This document shows, piece after piece, positions 9,249-20,787 of a DNA stretch of 64,000 nt; position 1 is the first letter of the stretch, and the number at the start of each line of letters is the position of its first letter. The position numbers were made by a program, and so were the translations under genes. Below the pieces are notes generated by a model. It was not told the DNA's origin, ran no database searches, and saw only the letters and a program-made list of their open reading frames with translations. This DNA comes from Blakeslea trispora (taxonomy: Eukaryota > Mucoromycota > Mucoromycetes > Mucorales > Choanephoraceae): the NCBI GenBank assembly GCA_025331445.1, contig JAIWNE010000079.1, positions 1 through 64,000 on the forward strand, written 5' to 3'.

Positions 9249-11707
9249 CTAAATTGTGTTTTGAGTGAATACTTCTTTGTATACTACATTTCTAGTATAA
9301 TTTGTTGCTGAGTTATTAGGTAATGAAGAAGATTTACCTAGAAGAACCTTAATTGAGTCATGCTTTCTAACTCTTGAAAGAGCTACGTATAGTTGACCAT
9401 GACTGAATACAGGTTTTGGCAAGTATAAGCCAATTTTGTCTAAAGTCTGGCCTTGTGCTTTGTTGATGGTCATTGCGAAGGCAAGACGCACAGGGAGTTG
9501 AAGGCGACTAAATTGTATAGCATCTTGATGATCAGCAATAAACTTGATACGCGGAATACATACAACAGAGCCAACAAATTCACCAGCTGCAATGGTAGCT
9601 TCAATTACATGATGCATTAAAGACTTGACAATCAATCTAGTGCCATTACATAAACCTTTTGATGGATTCAAATTTCTTAAGACCATGATAGGGGACCCTA
9701 CTTTGAGTTTTAACTCATGTGGTGGGAGTGATCCATTCTCAATCTTATTCAGTAATTCGGTAGGGTATTGAATCACTTGACTATTATCAATGATTGTATC
9801 AGCACTAAAATACACCTTCATTTCTCCAGGAAATCTGTCAATGAGCAAGCGATTAATGTCTGAAACAGATACATTTGTAGGCGTAAGGATAGCAGAATTA
9901 ATCATGTTATCATTAATCAGACGGAGATTTGAATTATCACAAAAAAGCTCAGGATAGGCAGCTGAGAGAAGGTTGAGAAGATTTTCCCCAAGGATAAGTA
10001 TAGATTCAATGATCTTGACAAAGTCCGTACTAATGATGCAATTGCTAGTATGAACAGCTGTTCTCAAGGTTTCGGCAGATCCGTTGCCAATATCCAAAAG
10101 TAGACTTGCAAATTGTTGAAGCTGTTCTGATAGAGCAGCATTGTTGCTTGTTTGGGCTTGTTGAACACGCATGTTGATTTGCAACTTCATCACAGTAAAA
10201 GATGACCAAAGGAAAGAGCGATTGATACATTGATTTACAATGTCAAATCTGTTGCCTCTTTTTACAACTGGAAGTACTTGCCTAAAGTCGCCACCGAAGA
10301 GCATAAGTCTACCTCCAAAAGGAACATTTTCGATAGAGCTATTGTTTCTACTAAAGATGTCTTTGAAAGTGCGATCGACTGTTTCTAAACTGGATTTATT
10401 GATCATTGAGGATTCATCCCATATGATCAGCTTAGTCTGCCTAAGAAGTTCTGCTAGTTCAGAGTTCGGCTTGATTTTACATAATGTTGTTGGAGATGTT
10501 TCCAAAGGAATTTTGAGCAATGAATGCACAGTTCTACCTCCATCCAGCAACAATGAAGCTGTGCCACTCAAAGCAACAGCTAACGCATAGCCATCATTAA
10601 GCGATCTTACAGCTTTCAAGATAGTATTGAAGAGGAAAGTTTTACCTGTTCCTCCAGACCATCTACAAAAAAAAAACTCTCGCAAAATTAGTTGATTGAA
10701 AACCATCCCTTTCAATACATTGCATGATAGTATCAAATACATGACGTTGATCATTATTAAATCTATCAATGTCATTGGTTACAGGACTTTGACTGGCAAG
10801 CACATTCAATCGATTTTGTTCTTGAAATAAAGGATTGATAGCGGCATTGTTACTATTTCTTCTAGAATCAATCGAAGGAAGCTGAAATCCGGGAAATCTT
10901 GATAAGCTTGATCCATGCTGTGTACTCAAAATTTCATCAATATCCAGTAAAGCATAGCCATAAGCTGCTTCATTGATATCATTTAGAATAGAATCAAATG
11001 AAGGATCTCGAGTTAATTGGTAAATATGATCCTCAGATAATTTGTCCTTCAATTGCATCCAAAGTTGATGAGGATTTGAAGGAGAGCAAAATATCAAGAT
11101 GATAACAAAAAGTCTGCGCAAAGACACAGGTGATTGTGTATGAGAAGCTTCGTCGAAACATCAATTCCATTGATCATCTGATTCAAGCAATCCAAGAGCA
11201 CGGGCAGCATCTTGTAAGGCGACATGTTCAACACCATTGACAGTACGAATATCTTTAAATAATACAACACCTGCAACTTGATAAAGTAACATCCCGAAGA
11301 TGATACAATTCCGATTGTCTAAGAGAAATGGCATATATTCTGCCGATGGTACCACCGAAACCTCGTTGTCTTTTTTCCCATCTTCTAGGTTGATGTTAAT
11401 CGTGCCAGACGTATTCTTCAGGAAAGTTGGGATGCAGTATTGATCTAGCATTTGGATCAACTGCATTTACTTTGAACCAACTTGTAAGAGTAGTGTCCTG
11501 TACTGACGCACGTTCCAACACATTGTTGATGTCATCGTCTTCATTGAAATATACAGAGTTCTCACTTTCAAGATGAATGGAGAGACGCTGATGTGATGGG
11601 AATTCCTTATGCATACTGAAAGAGAATAAGCGCCAGCAAGCCTCAGGAGCAGATACATATCTTGTATCAATGAAGGACTGTATCTCGTCGTTTTGTTCAA
11701 CTGACAT
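9249..11707 (-). mobile_element. Decayed, 5'-truncated Helitron (PIF1-type helicase part)
   Basis: The minus strand encodes the helicase half of a Helitron transposase. Order: a segment with TRYVSAPEACWRLF (typical of the region before the helicase), RGFGGTIGRIY, DIRTVNG, then Walker A GGTGKT near 10650, Walker B IIWDESSM, GGDFRQ, and the C-terminal NKAQGQTL and YVALSR motifs. Helitrons move by rolling-circle replication using a Rep nuclease joined to this helicase; the Rep domain is absent. At least four lesions are visible: TAA at 11396-11398, a frame change near 11280, TGA at 11161-11163, and a frame change just before Walker A near 10665. The relic ends only 132 bp from the next gene. Confidence 0.88.
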
Positions 11708-11839
11708 TGAATAGAATGAAGTTAAAAAAAAAAATATTTACTAAAAAATAAGTAGGGGGAGTTTATATAACGAGTAGAAATAAACTTAAAAGACTCTCTT
11801 TTTTTTTTCTCTCTATTTTTTTTTTCGTTCGTTACAGCT

Positions 11840-14288
11840 ATGCATAGACTATTTAGAGCAACACGTCGAGTTGGCAACTATAATTTGATGCGTCGGTCTT
11901 TGTCCGGCACTAGACCAAGTGTCAATGTAGTCCACACATCCTTGTCTAGACCCTTTCTTGTGTGCCAAGCTGCTTCGTTATCTACTAGACAAATTCCTTT
12001 GACAATCCAAAAGAGAGCAGCTACTACTCTTATCGATGGTTATAAGCAAACACCGTTTCTCAAATGGAGTCTTTTTCCTGACTTTGAGTTGCTTGTAACC
12101 CAAACAAAGCCTGCTATTGCAGTTCCTGCTTTTGAAAAGCTGATTGCAGCAGCCAAAGATCAGTTTCTTGAGATTGAGAAAAACTTTGAGCCTACTTATG
12201 AAGGCACCATTGGAAAATGTAAGCAATTTTTTTTTTTTTATCCAACAAGAAAACGATAGACAACTTACACTACTGTCTGTTAGTGACCGAACTCGAAGAC
12301 GAACTTTCTCGAGCCTATGGCATTTTATCTCATTTGAATGGGGTTAAGAACTCGGACGATGTGCGCACCACTCTTGAAAAGATCCAGCCTGAATTCATCA
12401 AACTGAGCTTGTTGATGAACCAGTCCACTCCTAAATACAAAGCGCTTGAGCAGATTCGCAATACACCTTCATCTTGGCAACGCTTGGATAAAGTGCAACA
12501 ACGCATTGTTGATCATACTTTGCGTAGTATGAAGCATGCTGGTATTGGCTTTGCTGAGGGTTCACCAGAAAAGAAGCGATTTAATGAGATCTCGGAACGA
12601 TTGTCCCAGCTGTCCTTGAAGTTTGGTAATAACGTCTTGGATGCTACAAAGGCCTTTAAGCATGTTGTGACAGACAAAGAGCAATTGAGTGGTTGCTCTC
12701 CTGCTTTCTTGGAAACATTGAGAAAAAACGCTGAGCGACATGGTATAAAGGATGGCTATTGTATCACATTGGATTTCCCTATCTATGGTCCTTTTATGAT
12801 GAACTGTGACAATAGAGAATTACGTGAAAAGGCAGGTTGATTTGAGAAGCGGGGGATATGAATAGAGCAAAGAAAGCTGACTATGATCTGTTTTCCTCCT
12901 CTCTTTAGATCTACAGAGCCAATATCACCAAAGCATCTGAGGGGTCCATGAACAATGAGCCTATTATCAACGAAATACTAAAACTGAAGCAAGAAAAAGC
13001 CAACCTATTAGGGTACCAAACACCTGCTGATTTTTCTCTTTCTGTCAAGATGGCACAGACATTGCCTGCAGCTGAGACTCTGTTAAACAGCTTGTTTGAT
13101 GCCTCTGCTTCGCATGCCAAGAAGGAACTGCAAGATCTGACCGACTTTGCTCAACAAAGGCTTCATCATCCTACACCCCTTCAGCCATGGGACACAGGCT
13201 TTGTGACAGAACAATACAGAAAAGAATTGTTTAAATACGATGAAGAAACTATTTCAGAGTACTTTGCTTTCCCTAAAGTGATGAAGGGCTTGTTTGATGT
13301 AGCCAATGAAATATTAGGCATTCAGGTACGCGAATTAGAATCGACAGAATTGAAGGATAGAGGTATTACACGCTGGCATGATGATGTCAAAGTGTATGAA
13401 GTGGCTGAACAAGGTGAAGTAAAAGCTTATTTTTACGGCGACTTTTATTCTCGTCCCTCAGAAAAGCGAAGTGGTGCTTGGATGGATGTGGTCACAACAC
13501 GTTACAAGGACAGTCAGGGTAAGGTAACATTGCCTGTTGCCTACTTGATATGTAATCAACCACCTCCACAATCTTCCGAACAGCCCTCTTTGATGAAGTT
13601 TCGCGATGTAGAAACTCTTTTCCACGAGTTTGGCCACTGCTTACAACATATGATGACTACAGTAGACTATGCACCTGTGTCTGGCATCAATGGTATTGAA
13701 TGGGACTTTGTTGAAGTTGCCTCTCAATTTATGGAGAACTTTTGTAATGAGCCTGAATGGATCGATCGTCTCTCTGGACATTACAAGACAAATGAGCCTA
13801 TGCCTCAAGATATGATGAATGCTTTGATCAAAAACCGAGAGTTCATGAGTGGTTTGGCTACCTTGAGACAACTTCATTTTGCCAAGGTTGATCTTGCCTT
13901 ACATTCTCGGTTCACACCCCCTTCATCACCAAACGACCCTACCATATTTGATGTAGATGCAGAAATTGCCAAACAAACAGTCCTTACGCCTCGATTAGCT
14001 GAAGATCGATTCCTCTGTAGCTTTAACCATATCTTTGGTGGTGGATATAGTGCTGGCTACTATAGTTACAAATGGTCTGAAACCTATTCCGCTGATGCCT
14101 ATGCAGCATTTGAGGAAGCAAAGGAAAAAGAAGGACTGGAAGGTGTCAAGAAAATGGGCAAGCGTTACCGTGACACCATTTTGGCATTAGGTGGTGGAAC
14201 TCCCCCACAAGATGTATGGAGACAGTTTAGGGGCCGTGAACATGTGGATGTGAATGCTTTACTTCGTCACTCTGGCTTATCCAAATAA
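11840..14288 (+). CDS. Mitochondrial M3-family oligopeptidase (oligopeptidase A type)
   Basis: Exons 11840-12218, 12284-12831 and 12909-14288 give 768 aa. The N-terminus is rich in Arg and Ser without acidic residues, as in mitochondrial presequences. The zinc motif HEFGH is at about residues 548-552, with a downstream Glu in WDFVEVASQF as third ligand. The C-terminal FRGRE and YYSY motifs match bacterial oligopeptidase A (PrlC) more than yeast Prd1 or Oct1. Such enzymes cut short peptides, for example released presequences, in the matrix. The second intron is of the rare GC-AG type: donor AAG|GCAGGT at 12832, acceptor at 12907-12908. Using the nearby GT instead breaks the frame or adds a residue. 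Substrate and organelle are inferred. Confidence 0.88.
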
Positions 14289-14375
14289 AATAAAATATAT
14301 ATAGAATTGTTTGTCTTTATTGTTATATACAAATGTGCTCTCTCTCTCTCTCTTTAAATGTAAGAATTAAGTTCT

Positions 14376-15564
14376 CTAATCAAGCTGTATTAGCTGATAG
14401 CTTGGGAAGACAAGTTCATCATCCAGCATCTTCCGCAGTTGATCCACAATGAATTTCTCAATTTTGCCAACATTTTTCAAAACTAAGAAATATTAAATAA
14501 GTTACACATTCGAATGGCTTCAGATGTTTGTGCTACCTTGCTTTTGTTCATCACCCACTATAGTTTCAATATGAACATCTCTCAAAAGACTAACACCAAT
14601 AAAAAAAAAGATCATTTCTTTTAAGACTGGTATACTATTTGCTGCTTATCTATAGTTACCTATCCATGCCCATGTCTCTTCCTCTTGTACCTGATAATGT
14701 AATATCTTCTTCTGGCTCTAGCATAGACACACACACTCGCTTCATACTCTGGATATAAGCAACCACAGCAGTTGCTTCAAATTCAACTGAACGCACGCAC
14801 AGGTTGATAGGTAAGCTCATAAACATGACGCTAGGATAATTCATCCGTAGCTCAGTCATGACTGTCATACTCATGTCTCCCTTGTAAGAAATCAACATAT
14901 GGACTTGGAAATCCATCTCTGTCGCCTTCCTGTCAAACACACTGTCTACCTGGCTAACGGGTATAGAAGGATCAGACACACGGTTGATATCTTCATCATC
15001 TATCCAGTCTTCTTCCACTACACTGGCTGGTCGTGATTGCCATGTTGCTGATCCCGGTGGCATAGTAGGCGGTGAAGCAAAATAAGAATTGCTATTGGTA
15101 TAATAGCCACCATTAAAGGGGTGCTGAGGTGCAACCAGAGGAGAACGATGAAAAGAATGCATCAGGTTAAAGCGCTGTTGATGTGATAAAGGTGTATTGA
15201 GCGATAATCGTGCTGTATTGTAGCCTGCACCATCATCAGCAAAGAATTCGCTTGGTGTAGGTGACATGATGCTGCCAGTTCTATGAACCGAAGAAACACT
15301 GTTTCTGTTATTCAGGTTATTGTTGGAGGGGGTATGAGAGCTATGACTGTCGTCTGGGCCATCGTCTTCGTAAAATTCGGGGAAAGGATCGGTGATGTTT
15401 GTGATTTCAATGTGTGGTGCCTCATTGCCCCATCGGAAGTCTGTTACGGCAAGATCTCCAATGAAAGAAGGCTTCGTGATCTTTTGAAAGTGTGTGTTCA
15501 AGAACTCTTGTACATGACTAGCCAACTCGTTGTTGAGCTTCTTCCAGTCAATGTCGACTGACAT
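14376..15564 (-). CDS. MDM12: Mdm12, ERMES complex subunit
   Basis: Exons 14660-15564, 14537-14589 and 14376-14482 give 354 aa. The N-terminus MSVDIDWKKL, the DPFPEFYEDDG block and the C-terminal KNVGKIEKFIVDQLRK are hallmarks of Mdm12. Mdm12 is an SMP-domain lipid-binding protein that bridges Mmm1 in the ER to Mdm34 and Mdm10 in the mitochondrial outer membrane, and serves phospholipid exchange and mitochondrial shape. A long Ser/Asn/Pro-rich insertion between residues about 70 and 190 is low in conservation, as is usual in fungi. The gene is divergent from the RAD51 paralogue, with less than 75 bp between the start codons. Confidence 0.93.
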
Positions 15565-15636
15565 AAAAAAAAAAAGAATAAATAAAATAAAAAAATGAAA
15601 ATATGCAGTTTTCTGCCCTTTACTTATTTAACTTAC

Positions 15637-16923
15637 ATGACCAGACTCAAATCGGTTTATAACAAGTGGAATTCACAACAGCAAGCCTACTATGAGCCTG
15701 TATTGGCTGCATTATCTAATAACAACATTATGACAGGTTTGTTGTTATTGCTTATGGGGTCTATTTGAGAAATTAAAAGAAAAAAGAATTTGCAACATCA
15801 TAGACGACGCGTTATTGGAAAAAGAGTTTGATATTCTCTGCCAATTGACGAGTATAGCTCGACCTGTGAGACGCTACTCATTTCATTCATCAATCTTTGG
15901 CCACACTGACCCATTGTTTGCTTCTATTTTTTTTGTCTGATAGAGGTTGAGGGCGTTTGTGAAGCAAATTCAATTTGATACAATGATACCAGAAGAGACT
16001 TATTCAGAAAAAAAACAGCTTTATATCTCTTCAGGATTTGAAAGGTAGCAGTTCAAGAATTGCCATTTTCTTATTGTCTTTGCTTACTAGTACACCATAC
16101 GATAGATTGGATCAAATGCTACAAAACGGTCTATTATTCGGTCAAGTGAATGAGATTTGCGCAGAAACAAACGCAATTCCTTCTCGAGTAAAAATTGGCC
16201 CCTAGTTTCTATTTCTTGTAAACTTGTATGCTGATGTTCTTTGTTTATTTAGCTTATATCGTATATATTTACTTCCTATCTGATGACATATTCAATCCAG
16301 AGCGTATTCGTATTTGATACTACAGGCATGCTTGAACCTAGAAGTATGAATGACACATTTATTAAAAGAAATGTTGATCCTCAGTTACTCGCAAATATCG
16401 ATTGTACCCAATCATTTACCTTGAGCGATCTGTCTTCGTCTTTAGAGAATTTGGCTGCCATTCTCTCTACATCTAAAAATACATGCCCTTTAGTGGTGAT
16501 TGATGACCTTGCTCGACTGATTGGTCCTGATTGGTCGATCCCGGCAGGCAAGTCATTGAAGGAGAAGAAAAAAAAGCAAATCCTTACATGATGCCCCTAC
16601 TTTCTCGTTCATAGTAAACAACTTGGTCAAAATGATTCAGGTGTTGGCCAAAAAGTTAAATTGCTGTGTCATTATCTTACACCATACTTTGAAAGCAGAA
16701 TTATCCAGTGTAACTCAAAAGCCCTATGATCTCATGGTTGATTTACGTCTCTTTCTGTCACCACATATGGATCAACCAAAATATACAACAGTAGAAGTGT
16801 TAAAGTCCAGGAAATGGGTAATCATGATGATCATCACAAATTAGGCTATGCTCTCTCCTTAACCCTTTTTTTCTTTCTCTCTCTCAGATACATCCAAACA
16901 ACTGCTTAATTCAATTGAATTAA
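15637..16923 (+). CDS. RAD51 paralogue (RAD51D/Rdl1-like) lacking Walker A
   Basis: Seven exons: 15637-15736, 15804-15865, 15944-16044, 16091-16187, 16253-16547, 16615-16817, 16888-16923; 297 aa. The ATG at 15595 is in frame and would add 14 residues. The segment STPYDRLDQMLQNGLLFGQV is followed by NEIC, the usual lead-in to Walker A in RAD51D, but the GxxGxGKT loop is replaced by a sequence without GKT (AETNAIPSR). Walker B is kept as LVVIDD, and a later VIILHH matches the beta-strand of the RecA fold. RAD51 paralogues assist Rad51 filament assembly in homologous recombination. The fifth intron has a GC donor (G|GCAAGT at 16548). Loss of Walker A suggests a structural, non-ATP-binding role as in Shu-type subunits; this is inference. 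Confidence 0.72.
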
Positions 16924-17109
16924 TTGAGTTTATTGATATGCGTATATGTATACAATAAAAAAAAAAAAGAGGTATTAAATATGTACAATAATAATAATAA
17001 TAAGGATGGTATTCATTGAAAAAAAAAACATCAAGTCAGTTGTAAGGTAGATCTAAAAAGTAAAGTTTAGTGTCAATCTGGGCTTTAAATTGTATCATTT
17101 TCTTTCTTT
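16924..17109. other. Short convergent intergenic region
   Basis: Shared 3' flank of two convergent genes, with A-rich runs and a short AAT microsatellite near 16989-17002. Confidence 0.5.
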
Positions 17110-18468
17110 TTACCTGTGCTTCTTTAGCTGCTGTTCTCTTGTGACAACTTTGTTTTCGGGAGGCAACAAATCAAAGCTACATAGCAACTCGGGCGAGATA
17201 GTCATAACAGCACCGTAATTGTCAAATTCGCCACAATAGTTTGGTGCACTAAAGATAGTAACCAATTTTCTTTGATTGAAGAATTCATATCCATCTTCCA
17301 CAACCTAATTAGAGTAATTAGATTAAATTAAAACAACGGCCTTAAAAAAACCTTTCCATCTTATTTTTCATACCATATGGGCTCTACAGATAAGGTCTAG
17401 ATCGTATCTGGCGAGAAAAGCATCTACATTTCTCTTACCAAAACAAATGGACACGCCACGATCGTTTTCACTCCAGTCAGGTGAAGCATCACTTGGATCT
17501 GACCACAGTAGATCGTTCAGTAAACCGTGTTCAGGTATTTCTATTGGACGCTGTATTGTGCTGATTTGTTCCATTGACTTCATAGATGGAGAGAGACCAC
17601 CATGCACACAAAATATTCTGCCGCCAATCAAAGCTGCGATTGGCATAGCATTGAACACATTGACAAAATACTTCCAGATCTTCACACTCATCCTTCGTTT
17701 ACACTCGTCATAGAATCCATAAACTAAAAAAGAGCATATCAATATGCCAATTCCCGAACATGACACATGTACATCGTCTTACCTCGTGTAACATCTGCAC
17801 TTTCGTGATTACCTCTTAGTAAGAAAAAGTTCTCTGGATATTTGATCTTGAAACAGAGAAGTAAGAGTATTGTTTCTAAGCTGTACATGCCTCGGTCAAC
17901 ATAGTCTCCCAAGAACAAATAGTTGCTGTTAGGTGGAAATCCACTCATCTTAAAGAGTCGCATCAAATCATGATATTGACCATGAATCTAAGGAGGACTC
18001 ATCCTTTATTAGTCACAAATAAAGGTAACTGTATCCTTCATGACTTACATCCCCAACTATTTTAACACCCGGACTAAGCTCGAGCAAAGACTGTTATACC
18101 AATTATATTAAGTAACCAATGTCGCTATGCAATTTTTTCTTTTTCTTAGCTTGAAACTTACTGGTTGTTTTAAAAATAAATCATATGCGTAACGACAAAT
18201 GGCGATCACTTCATTCTGATTCAAGCAAACTGATTTTCCGATATGTCTTGACTTTCCGGCAGCTAATAATCGCTGAATACAAGAGTCAATGTCAGCATGC
18301 GCATGCTGGTCATTCATCACGTTCTTGTGAGAGTGGTAATAAGCCTCTTCGTCTTCATCATCAAGTACTTGTTCAACTTCATATTCTGCATTTTTTGAGC
18401 CAGTAGGCTGGTAATATCCGTTTTGACGCTGTTGTTGTTGTTGTTGTTGTTGTTGGTGTTGCTGTTGC

Positions 18469-18499
<31 letters not shown>

Positions 18500-18662
18500 G
18501 CTGCTGTTGCTGTTGGTGTTGCTGTTGTCGATGATGATTAGGATCGTTTCTACGAGGAGGAAGAGAATTATAGGGCTGTGGTGCCTGCTGTGGAGCACCA
18601 ACTTGACGTGCTGAATTAGCTGGTTTTCTTTTGCTGTGACCTTTTGAAGAACTGTTTCCCAT
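17110..18662 (-). CDS. PPZ1: PPZ-like Ser/Thr protein phosphatase with N-myristoylation signal and poly-Gln
   Basis: Five exons: 18162-18662, 18049-18090, 17783-17987, 17374-17723, 17110-17304; 430 aa. The C-terminal domain is a PP1-type catalytic domain with GDIHGQ, GDYVDRG, LRGNHE, HGGLSP and [10 protein letters not shown] all intact. The N-terminal extension begins MGNSSSK, a classic myristoylation signal shared with yeast Ppz1, and contains a long Gln tract. Ppz phosphatases act at membranes in salt tolerance, potassium homeostasis and cell-wall integrity, and are inhibited by Hal3-like proteins. Length is shorter than yeast Ppz1 because the extension is only about 150 residues. A plain PP1 with an extension is the alternative, but the N-terminus argues for PPZ. 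Confidence 0.88.
18430..18529 (-). repeat. CAG/CAA run encoding poly-Gln
   Basis: Imperfect CAG/CAA tract in the N-terminal extension of the PPZ-like phosphatase, with two His interruptions. The mix of both codons makes it somewhat more stable than a pure repeat. Confidence 0.93.
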
Positions 18663-20294
18663 TGAATAGTTTTTTTTGTGTTATATAGAAGAAAAGAAAA
18701 ATAAAAGAAATAAAAGAAAAGAAAAAAAAAAAAAGAGGCCAAGAACAACTTATTGTTCTTTATTTTAGCTATATGATTTTTGATTTTTCTATTTTTAGCA
18801 AACTATCCTTATTTCTCCTGACCTGCATTTTGTTGTGATGTCAAGTGCTTAACCATTTTAGGCATTTATTTGACCAACACAATGTCATCTAATAGCCAAG
18901 AATAGGCTTAGTAAATATTGGATTTTGCGGGGTTTTTTTTTATTTAGTGGATAGTCTTTGTTTTGCATTGACTCGAGTGCCAAAGAAAGTGTTGTACGGG
19001 TTAATCCAATGTATTGCAGTCTTGAGGAGTTAAATCTTCTAGGCAGCTTCAGTTATTCTAACGCTAAAGTTATCGCCAATGAGCTAAGGCAATTTCTCTC
19101 CCAATATTACCTTTGGACCAAAACAACTCAATAAAAAAAAAAAGGGCGAGTAGGGAGGAAGGTATGGTTTATAGCCCTCTTGACGCTATCAACGGTTGAA
19201 CCTCTTCAACCTTGTGAATTGCAGTGCTATCCATAATGAGACAACGACCTTGCAGTTTGAATAGATCTAAAGTATCCATAAAGGGAACTCAAATAATCCA
19301 CTTTTGGTGCCTACTCGAGCATTCACCTCAACTTCGTCAGCCTTTCCTGCTCTCCCTCTTTTGCTTCTTAGTTCAACTGTTCTTCTTTTGTATGGCCTTT
19401 GGCTTACGAATCTATTAAGCATTCTCTTTAAAGAAACCCATTGAAAGACTGGGTGGCCTGTTTGGGTTTTGTGAGAAGAGTATTGTGCAAAGCAGTTAAA
19501 GAAGAAAAGGAAATGATTACGAGTGTGCTGCTCTTGTGTTTCTATATTCGCAGTCACTTTTAAAAAGAGTATGATTCCCAAATATTGTGTTTTAGAATTA
19601 TAAATTTTGAGATTCCTTGCTTACATATCATGAACCAGAGCTTCCAATTCGTAATTCTTTTTTCTTTTGTTTTCCTCGATGGAATTCCTGTACCTCACTA
19701 CTACTCGAATTTTCATAAAAAAATGGATTCAATTCAATAGGTGTGGATTCAGGTTAATTTGCCATGAACTGAAGTCGCTTGTTTATGATTCAAAAAATTA
19801 ACACTAGACACTACAACTCAGTACATCAAAAATACATGAAACAGTTTGTGCACAATAAGACACAATAAGATTCGCTGACAACAAAGCAATTCTTAATACG
19901 GCCTACTTCCTCTGCAATGCCAAAGTAGATTCCTTTCTCTATCATAGGCACAGTCAACAATATAAGCTAAAAAAAAAAAGGACAGTATTTAGGTAATTCT
20001 ATTGAAGCAATAAGAGCTTAAAGCTATCATTCTCTTTAAAAGGTACGAGAAAAGGTTACAAGCAGTTACGCTGAGAAAAGTCTATTCCAGAAATTATTTC
20101 TTGGCAAATCTCATGATTTCTATATCACTACCAAAAATAGAAACCACATAAAAACCAGATCTATTTTAACCCTCAATGTAAATAACTAATTACTATTATG
20201 AATAGACATTCAAAAACTAACTCTGTTCTGTGCAAAACCGTAAAAAAAAAGAGAGAGAGAGGTTCAAGCTTCAGAAACAAATACAGCATTAGAG
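18663..20294. other. Long intergenic region
   Basis: No gene is supported. A 104-codon minus frame at 19267-19581 lacks any recognised motif and intron support and may be chance. Scattered A-runs occur, for example near 19131 and 19969. Confidence 0.45.
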
Positions 20295-20437
20295 CAGTTG
20301 CTCTATTTAAGGGTATTCTCTATATAAGGATGAAAAGCAATTATTAATACAAGCTCTAAAACCAATTCTATTAAAGGGCTTTATTTAAGGGTGAGATTAT
20401 CAAGATTATTGGCTACCCTTAAATAGAGCGAATACCG
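20295..20437. mobile_element. MITE, second member of the TTAAG-type family (diverged)
   Basis: The ends are imperfect inverted repeats: CAGTTGCTCTATTTAAGGG on the left and the complement CCCTTAAATAGAGCGAATACCG on the right (first 20 bases compared). The internal words TTTAAGGGTATTCTCTATATAAG and TTTAAGGGTGAGATT parallel the internal repeats of the element at 3532-3704. About 143 bp, no ORF. Confidence 0.65.
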
Positions 20438-20787
20438 TCAAACAATCATTTAATCTTGACTTTCTCTTTAACATTGCTAACAGATGCTTTTTCAGATATA
20501 AAATTGCTTTTTAAAAGCAAAAGTTACTTTGGTTCACTATAAATAGATGGGCTCGAATAAGGAAGCCGCTTTCGCTCTTGTTTCTTTCAGGCTGTAGAAT
20601 ATACCTAAGGCTTGATAGCTACTCGTTTTTTGAGTATAGGCACCTCAAATTTGGTCTCTCTCACATCAAATGTTTCTATGCTTAACATTTTTCTTTCAAA
20701 CATAGGTATAAATACAGCATTCTATTGATTGTAGGCATCAATTGCGCGTTGGAATAGTGTCCCATCATATATGAAAAAGCTTGGTCT
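20438..20787. other. Intergenic region
   Basis: No supported feature. It is the 3' flank of the broken minus-strand gene. Confidence 0.5.

Noticed and set aside
12835..12908. GT-AG intron starting at 12836 in the oligopeptidase gene
   Set aside because: It gives phase 1 while the next exon needs phase 0; the GC donor at 12832 restores the frame and family spacing.
19267..19581. 104-codon minus-strand ORF as a gene
   Set aside because: No motif, no flanking exon and no homology I can recognise; chance is likely.
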